This document shows positions 12,744 through 16,523 of a DNA stretch of 16,523 bases, in pieces. Location of the stretch: assembly GCA_048497495.1 (NCBI GenBank), contig JAFHCF010000146.1:1-16523 (forward strand), given 5' to 3'. How positions within the stretch are numbered: the first letter of the stretch is position 1; every line of letters starts with the position of its first letter. Below the pieces are notes generated by a model that worked only from the letters and a program-made list of their open reading frames with translations, was not told the origin of the DNA and made no database searches. This DNA is from JAFHCF01 sp048497495 (lineage in GTDB: Bacteria > Pseudomonadota > Alphaproteobacteria > Rhizobiales > Ancalomicrobiaceae). Made by a program: the position numbers and the translations under genes.

Positions 12744-13724
12744 TCACCCCTTGGGGAACTCCAGCCCCATCTCGCGATAGCGCTCGGGGTCGTCGGACCA
12801 GTTCTCGCGGACCTTGACGAAGAGGAAGAGGTGGACCGGCTTGTCGGCGGCTTCGGCGATGTCCTTGCGGGCCGCCATCGACACCCATTTGATGGTCTCG
12901 CCACCCTTGCCCAACACGATCGCCTTCTGGCTGTCGCGGGCGACGTAGATCGTCTGCTCGATGCGGACGGAGCCGTCCTTCTGCTCCTTCCACTGCTCGG
13001 TCTCCACCGTGCTCTCGTAGGGCAACTCGTCGTGGAGGCGGAGGAAGACCTTCTCGCGGGTGATCTCGGCGGCGAGTTGGCGGATCGGCAGGTCGGAGAT
13101 CTGGTCCTCCGGGTAGAGCCAGGGGCCGGGCGGCATCTCGCCGGCGAGCCAGGTCAGGACATCGGCGACGCCGTCGCCGTTCATCGCCGAGACCATGAAG
13201 GTGCGATCGAACTGCGCCCGGGCGTTGGCCTCCGCCGTCAGCGCCAGCAGCGTGTCGCGGCGCACGAGGTCGACCTTGTTGAGGATGAGGATCTTCTTGC
13301 GGCGGACCTTGTCGAGATCCTCGAAGACGCGGTTGCCGGCCTCGTCGAAGCCCTTCTTGGCGTCGAGCAGCACGGCGACGACATCGGCGTCGGCCGCCCC
13401 GCCCCAGGCGGTCGTCACCATGGCGCGGTCGAGCCGGCGGCGCGGGCGGAAGATGCCGGGGGTGTCGACGAAGATCACCTGGGCGTCGCCCTCGATGCAG
13501 ACGCCGCGGATCAGCGCCCGGGTGGTCTGCACCTTGTGGGTGACGATCGACACCTTGGTGCCGACGAGCTGGTTGAGCAGCGTCGACTTGCCGGCGTTGG
13601 GGGCGCCGATCAGCGCGACGAAGCCGGCGCGGGTCTTCCACGCGGGTTCCTGCGGCGGGACCTTCACGGGTTTCGCGGCCGGTGCGGCCGGAGGGGGCGC
13701 GTCGCGGTCTTCGTTTTCAGACAT
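12744..13724 (-). CDS. era: GTPase Era
   Basis: Era is an essential GTPase that binds the 3' end of 16S rRNA during 30S subunit assembly and couples it to cell growth. The 326-aa product has G1 GAPNAGKS (40-47), G3 DTPG (87-90), G4 NKVD (149-152) and G5 SAM (179-181), followed by a C-terminal KH RNA-binding domain with the GKGG loop at 272-275. It starts at the ATG at 13724, supported by GGAAGGA about 5 nt upstream, and that ATG lies within the last codons of rnc (8-nt overlap, ATGTCTGA), implying translational coupling. An N-terminal extension of about 25-30 residues rich in Pro, Ala and Lys precedes the GTPase fold compared with E. coli Era. RNase III and Era both act on ribosomal RNA, which fits their pairing. 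Confidence 0.97.
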   Translation of the reverse strand: MSENEDRDAPPPAAPAAKPVKVPPQEPAWKTRAGFVALIGAPNAGKSTLLNQLVGTKVSIVTHKVQTTRALIRGVCIEGDAQVIFVDTPGIFRPRRRLDRAMVTTAWGGAADADVVAVLLDAKKGFDEAGNRVFEDLDKVRRKKILILNKVDLVRRDTLLALTAEANARAQFDRTFMVSAMNGDGVADVLTWLAGEMPPGPWLYPEDQISDLPIRQLAAEITREKVFLRLHDELPYESTVETEQWKEQKDGSVRIEQTIYVARDSQKAIVLGKGGETIKWVSMAARKDIAEAADKPVHLFLFVKVRENWSDDPERYREMGLEFPKG

Positions 13725-14418
13725 CGGTATCCTTCCAGAGGCCCTCGCGGACCAGCACGCGGGTTGCGGCGTTCTGCTCGGCCTCGCGCTTCGAGCGGCC
13801 GGTGCCGGTCGCCCCATCCGCGCCGGCAATGTCGACGGCGATGGTGAAGAGTGGATCATGATCTGGACCGGAGCGCGACTCCTGGCGATAGGCCGGCGCG
13901 GCGAGGCCGCGGCCCTGGAGCCATTCCTGCAGCGTCGTCTTGGCGTCGCGCAAGGGGCCGCGCGCGCTCATCATCCGCCCGCTCCACAGCCGCTCGACGA
14001 AGGCGCGGGCCGGCTCGAAGCCGGCATCGAGGTGGACGGCGGCGATCACCGCCTCGGCGATGTCGCCGAGGATGGCGCTCTTGGCGCGTCCGCCCGACTG
14101 GTCCTCGCCGGAGCCGAGACGGGCGGCCTCGCCGAGCCCCAACTCGCGGGCGACCTCGGCGCAGGTCTCGCGCTTGACCAGGGCGTTGAGGCGGCGGGCG
14201 AGTTCACCCTCGTCGGCCTGCGGGAAGGCGCGGTAGACCATGCCGGCGACGGTCAGCGCCAGGACGCGATCGCCGAGAAACTCGAGGCGCTGGTAGCTGT
14301 CGGCGGCGGCGCCGACGGCCGAGGTATGGGTCAGGGCGCGCGCCAGGAGCGAGCGATCGGCGAAACGGTGGCCGATGCGTTCCTCGATCGTGGCGAGCAC
14401 GGCGGGATCGTTGCTCAT
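13717..14418 (-). CDS. rnc: Ribonuclease III
   Basis: RNase III cuts double-stranded RNA, processing the rRNA precursor and some mRNAs, as a homodimer with Mg2+. The 233-aa product is of usual length. The catalytic domain has the signature RLEFLGDRVL with Glu46 and Asp50 and the second metal-binding pair Asp119 and Glu122 in ILGDIAEAV. A C-terminal double-stranded RNA-binding domain occupies about 158-225 (AKTTLQEWLQGRG, then SKREAEQNAA). The ATG at 14418 overlaps the lepB stop by four bases (ATGA), indicating coupled translation, and its own stop overlaps the era start. An open extension upstream to 14466 lies within lepB and is not needed. Confidence 0.97.
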   Translation of the reverse strand: MSNDPAVLATIEERIGHRFADRSLLARALTHTSAVGAAADSYQRLEFLGDRVLALTVAGMVYRAFPQADEGELARRLNALVKRETCAEVARELGLGEAARLGSGEDQSGGRAKSAILGDIAEAVIAAVHLDAGFEPARAFVERLWSGRMMSARGPLRDAKTTLQEWLQGRGLAAPAYRQESRSGPDHDPLFTIAVDIAGADGATGTGRSKREAEQNAATRVLVREGLWKDTDV

Positions 14419-15167
14419 AGCATGTTCGCCAAGCGGCTCCAGCGCACTTCCCACGGCCATGTCCATACCGCCCAGGGGGTCGCCCCGTCGGCGATCGAGA
14501 AGAACACCATCTGCGCCTTGCCGATGAGGTTCTCGGCCGGCACGTAGCCGACCGCGTCGAGGAAGCGGCTGTCCTGGGAGTTGTCGCGGTTGTCGCCCAT
14601 CATGAAGTAGTGGCCGGCGGGGACGACGAATTCCGGGGTGTTGTTGGCGTAGCCCAGATCGGTGGCCTTGAGGATCGTGTGGGAGACGCCGCCGGGCAGC
14701 GTCTCCTTGAAGGCCTGGAGCGTGGTCTTGCCGCCGTAGCGACCCGCCTCGACGAAGGGCGTGATCGGCTCGAGCCCGACCGGCGCGCCGTTGATGTGGA
14801 GCAGACCACGGACGACCTGGATGCGATCGCCGGGCAGGCCGATCAGGCGCTTGATGTAGTCGGTCTCGTTGTCGCGCGGCAGCTTGAAGACGACGACGTC
14901 GCCGCGCTTCGGCTCCGACCCGAGGACGCGGCCGGAGAACGGCGCCAGCGCATAGGGGAAGGAGTATTTCGAATAGCCGTAGCTGAACTTCGACACGAAG
15001 AGATAATCGCCGACCAGCAGGGTCGACTTCATCGAACCGGAGGGGATGTTGAAGGGCTGGAACAGGAAGGTCCTGACCAGCAGCGCCAACACCAGCGCCT
15101 GCAGGATCACCTTGACGGTTTCGACAAGGCCGCTGTCGCCGGACTTCGGTTCGGTGGTCACGCTCAT
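14415..15167 (-). CDS. lepB: Signal peptidase I
   Basis: Signal peptidase I removes signal peptides from secreted proteins at the periplasmic face of the inner membrane. The 250-aa product has one N-terminal membrane helix at about 14-34, then the catalytic Ser45 in IPSGSMKSTLLVGD and the general base Lys106 in DYIKRLIGLPGD, followed by the conserved GDNRDNSQDSR at 191-201. This is the usual alphaproteobacterial form with a single membrane anchor. The ATG at 15167 has GAGG about 5 nt upstream; the open frame continues to 15254 but without family-like sequence. Its stop overlaps the rnc start (ATGA). A 101-bp gap separates it from acpS, the largest gap in the operon, so an internal promoter there is possible. 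Confidence 0.97.
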   Translation of the reverse strand: MSVTTEPKSGDSGLVETVKVILQALVLALLVRTFLFQPFNIPSGSMKSTLLVGDYLFVSKFSYGYSKYSFPYALAPFSGRVLGSEPKRGDVVVFKLPRDNETDYIKRLIGLPGDRIQVVRGLLHINGAPVGLEPITPFVEAGRYGGKTTLQAFKETLPGGVSHTILKATDLGYANNTPEFVVPAGHYFMMGDNRDNSQDSRFLDAVGYVPAENLIGKAQMVFFSIADGATPWAVWTWPWEVRWSRLANML

Positions 15168-15201
15168 ATCGCCTCGGTTTTTCGGCCTATCGGTGGCGCA
15201 G

Positions 15202-15230
15202 GTGATACTCCGCCCTTCGTCCCATCGCAA
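15202..15230 (-). promoter_or_regulatory. Possible sigma-70-like promoter before lepB
   Basis: Read on the minus strand, TTGCGA and TATCAC are separated by exactly 17 bp, 35 bp before the lepB ATG. Each matches the sigma-70 consensus at four of six positions. It lies in the only sizeable gap of the operon (acpS-lepB). The match is weak and could be chance. Confidence 0.22.
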
Positions 15231-15268
15231 CAAGGCGCGGCGAAGGCGGCCCACCGGGGCGCCGGCAT

Positions 15269-15682
15269 TCAGGAATTCGGCCAGTCCGCCGGCCAGGCGG
15301 AGATCACCACGAAGGCCTGGGCGAGCGGGAAGTCGTCGGTGATGGTGAGATCGATCCGGGCGACGAACCCGGCGGGCGTCAGATCGAGGAGCCGCCGCTC
15401 GGCCCAGCCGGTCAGCGCCAGGGTCGGCTTGCCGGAGGGCAGGTTCACCACCCCGAGATCACGCCACGCCACCCCCATCGAGATGCCCGAGCCGAGCGCC
15501 TTGGAGCAGGCCTCCTTGGCGGCGAAGCGCTTGGCGTAGGAGGCGGCGCGATTCGTCCGGCGGTCGGACTTCGCCCGCTCGATCTCGGTGAAGCAGCGAT
15601 GGGTGAAGCGCTCGCCGAAGCGGGCCAGCGTCTTCTCCACCCGTCGGATGTCGATCAGATCGGAGCCGATGCCGACGATCAT
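15269..15682 (-). CDS. acpS: Holo-[acyl-carrier-protein] synthase
   Basis: AcpS transfers 4'-phosphopantetheine from coenzyme A to apo acyl carrier protein, activating it for fatty acid synthesis. The 137-aa product is of family length and begins with the signature MIVGIGSDLIDIRRVE. The Mg2+-binding Asp8 and Glu57 (in RFAAKEACSKALGSG) are present. The ATG at 15682 is preceded by GGGGAGGGG with good spacing. It follows pdxJ by 25 bp on the same strand. The pdxJ-acpS-lepB-rnc-era order is a common proteobacterial arrangement that brings lipid, export and RNA functions into one transcript. Confidence 0.96.
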   Translation of the reverse strand: MIVGIGSDLIDIRRVEKTLARFGERFTHRCFTEIERAKSDRRTNRAASYAKRFAAKEACSKALGSGISMGVAWRDLGVVNLPSGKPTLALTGWAERRLLDLTPAGFVARIDLTITDDFPLAQAFVVISAWPADWPNS

Positions 15683-15707
15683 CTTCCCCTCCCCTGTCGA
15701 CCGGCGC

Positions 15708-16469
15708 TCACCGCGGCCGGGCGTCGTCCATCAGGCGGCGCATCTCGCGGATCGAGGCCTCGAGGCCGACGAAGATCGCCTCGCCGACGAGGAAATGGCC
15801 GATGTTGAGTTCGCGGATCTCGGGGATGGCGGCGATCGGGCCGACGCTCTCGTAAGTGAGACCGTGGCCGGCGTGCACCTCGAGGCCGAGGCCGGCGCCG
15901 TGGCGGGCGGCGGCGCGGATGCGTTGCAGCTCGATCCCGACCAGACGGCGATCGCCGGCCTCGAAGAGATCGCAGTAGCGCCCGGTGTGGAGCTCGACCA
16001 CCGGCGCGCCGAGGCGGCGGGCGGCGTCGAGCTGGGCGATATCGGGCTCGATGAAGAGCGAGACACGGACGCCGACATCGCGCAGGCGGCCGACCACCGG
16101 GGTCAGGTGCTTGAAGCCGCCGACCACGTCGAGGCCACCCTCGGTGGTGCGCTCGGCGCGGTGTTCCGGCACGAGGCAGGCGGCATGCGGCTTGTGGCGC
16201 AGCGCGATCTCCAGCATCTCCTCGCTCGCCGCCATCTCGAGATTGAGCGGCAGGGCGATCTCCTCCATCAGCCGGGTGATGTCCTCGTCGCGGATGTGGC
16301 GGCGATCCTCGCGCAAATGCGCGGTGATGCCGTCGGCGCCGGCATGGGCCGCGAGATGGGCGGCGCGCAGCGGATCGGGCCGCGAACCGCCACGGGCGTT
16401 GCGGATGGTGGCGACGTGATCGATGTTGACGCCGAGGCGAAGCTTCATTGCGGTATCGGCGGACGCCAT
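15708..16469 (-). CDS. pdxJ: Pyridoxine 5'-phosphate synthase
   Basis: PdxJ condenses 1-deoxyxylulose 5-phosphate with 3-amino-2-oxopropyl phosphate to form pyridoxine 5'-phosphate, the last ring-forming step of the DXP-dependent vitamin B6 pathway. The 253-aa TIM-barrel product shows LRLGVNIDHVATIRNARGG near its N-terminus, the HLREDRRHI loop (51-59), Glu78 in NLEMA, and HAGHGL near the C-terminus, all conserved in the family. The ATG at 16469 has GAGG about 10 nt upstream; the ATG at 16448 (MKLRLG) is a shorter alternative matching many homologues but lacks a ribosome site. The open frame runs on to the window edge (GTG at 16521-16523), but the family N-terminus is complete, so the gene is judged whole. 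It is the first gene of the operon visible here. Confidence 0.96.
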   Translation of the reverse strand: MASADTAMKLRLGVNIDHVATIRNARGGSRPDPLRAAHLAAHAGADGITAHLREDRRHIRDEDITRLMEEIALPLNLEMAASEEMLEIALRHKPHAACLVPEHRAERTTEGGLDVVGGFKHLTPVVGRLRDVGVRVSLFIEPDIAQLDAARRLGAPVVELHTGRYCDLFEAGDRRLVGIELQRIRAAARHGAGLGLEVHAGHGLTYESVGPIAAIPEIRELNIGHFLVGEAIFVGLEASIREMRRLMDDARPR

Positions 16470-16523
16470 CGGCGGAAATCCTCGGAGCACGGGAAAGGTC
16501 GACGCGCGGGGGCGAGGCCACAC

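Noticed and set aside
16470..16523. pdxJ as a gene truncated by the window edge
   Set aside because: The frame is open to the last base, but the conserved N-terminus is complete and a start with a ribosome site lies at 16469.
1..16523. CRISPR arrays, tRNA or rRNA genes, insertion sequences, prophage or toxin-antitoxin genes
   Set aside because: No regularly spaced repeats, cloverleaf candidates, terminal inverted repeats with transposase, or phage-like genes were seen. The only notable tandem repeat is the 16-bp duplication at 749-780.

Overview
The window is GC-rich DNA from an alphaproteobacterium, most likely of the order Hyphomicrobiales (Rhizobiales). The pointers are the gene block pdxJ-acpS-lepB-rnc-era-recO, an alphaproteobacterial-type leucyltransferase (Bpt), the MGK-type ParC start, and a perfect CtrA-type TTAA-N7-TTAA box. 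The genus cannot be named from this sequence. I saw no tRNA, rRNA, insertion sequence, prophage or CRISPR array, and no gene-free stretch longer than 300 bases.

Layout from left to right: a small unrecognised gene on + (240-737); a minus-strand pair, bpt (850-1659) and an RDD-family membrane protein (1796-2287); a plus-strand soluble chemoreceptor (2513-4468) with globin, MCP signalling, zinc-binding CZB and PilZ domains; a minus-strand block of threonine ammonia-lyase (4475-5722), parC (5811-8093) and a two-protein ThrE-type amino-acid exporter (8158-8643 and 8643-9440); a plus-strand PAS-PAS-GGDEF-EAL protein (9705-11975); and the compact minus-strand operon pdxJ-acpS-lepB-rnc-era-recO (16469 down to 11959), which covers vitamin B6 synthesis, acyl carrier protein activation, signal-peptide cleavage, RNA processing, ribosome assembly and DNA repair. 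Overlaps of 4 nt (lepB/rnc) and 8 nt (rnc/era) indicate translational coupling.

The most interesting content is the pair of plus-strand signalling genes set among minus-strand housekeeping genes. The chemoreceptor should sense O2 or another haem ligand (His96), zinc (His461/Cys489/His516/His520) and cyclic di-GMP (RxxxR and DxSxxG). The second gene encodes an enzyme with apparently intact cyclic di-GMP synthase and phosphodiesterase sites, and has a CtrA box 32 bp before its start. Together they suggest a local link between gas sensing, the cell-cycle/motility regulator CtrA, cyclic di-GMP and chemotaxis. The domain and site calls are read directly from the sequence; the functional circuit is inference.
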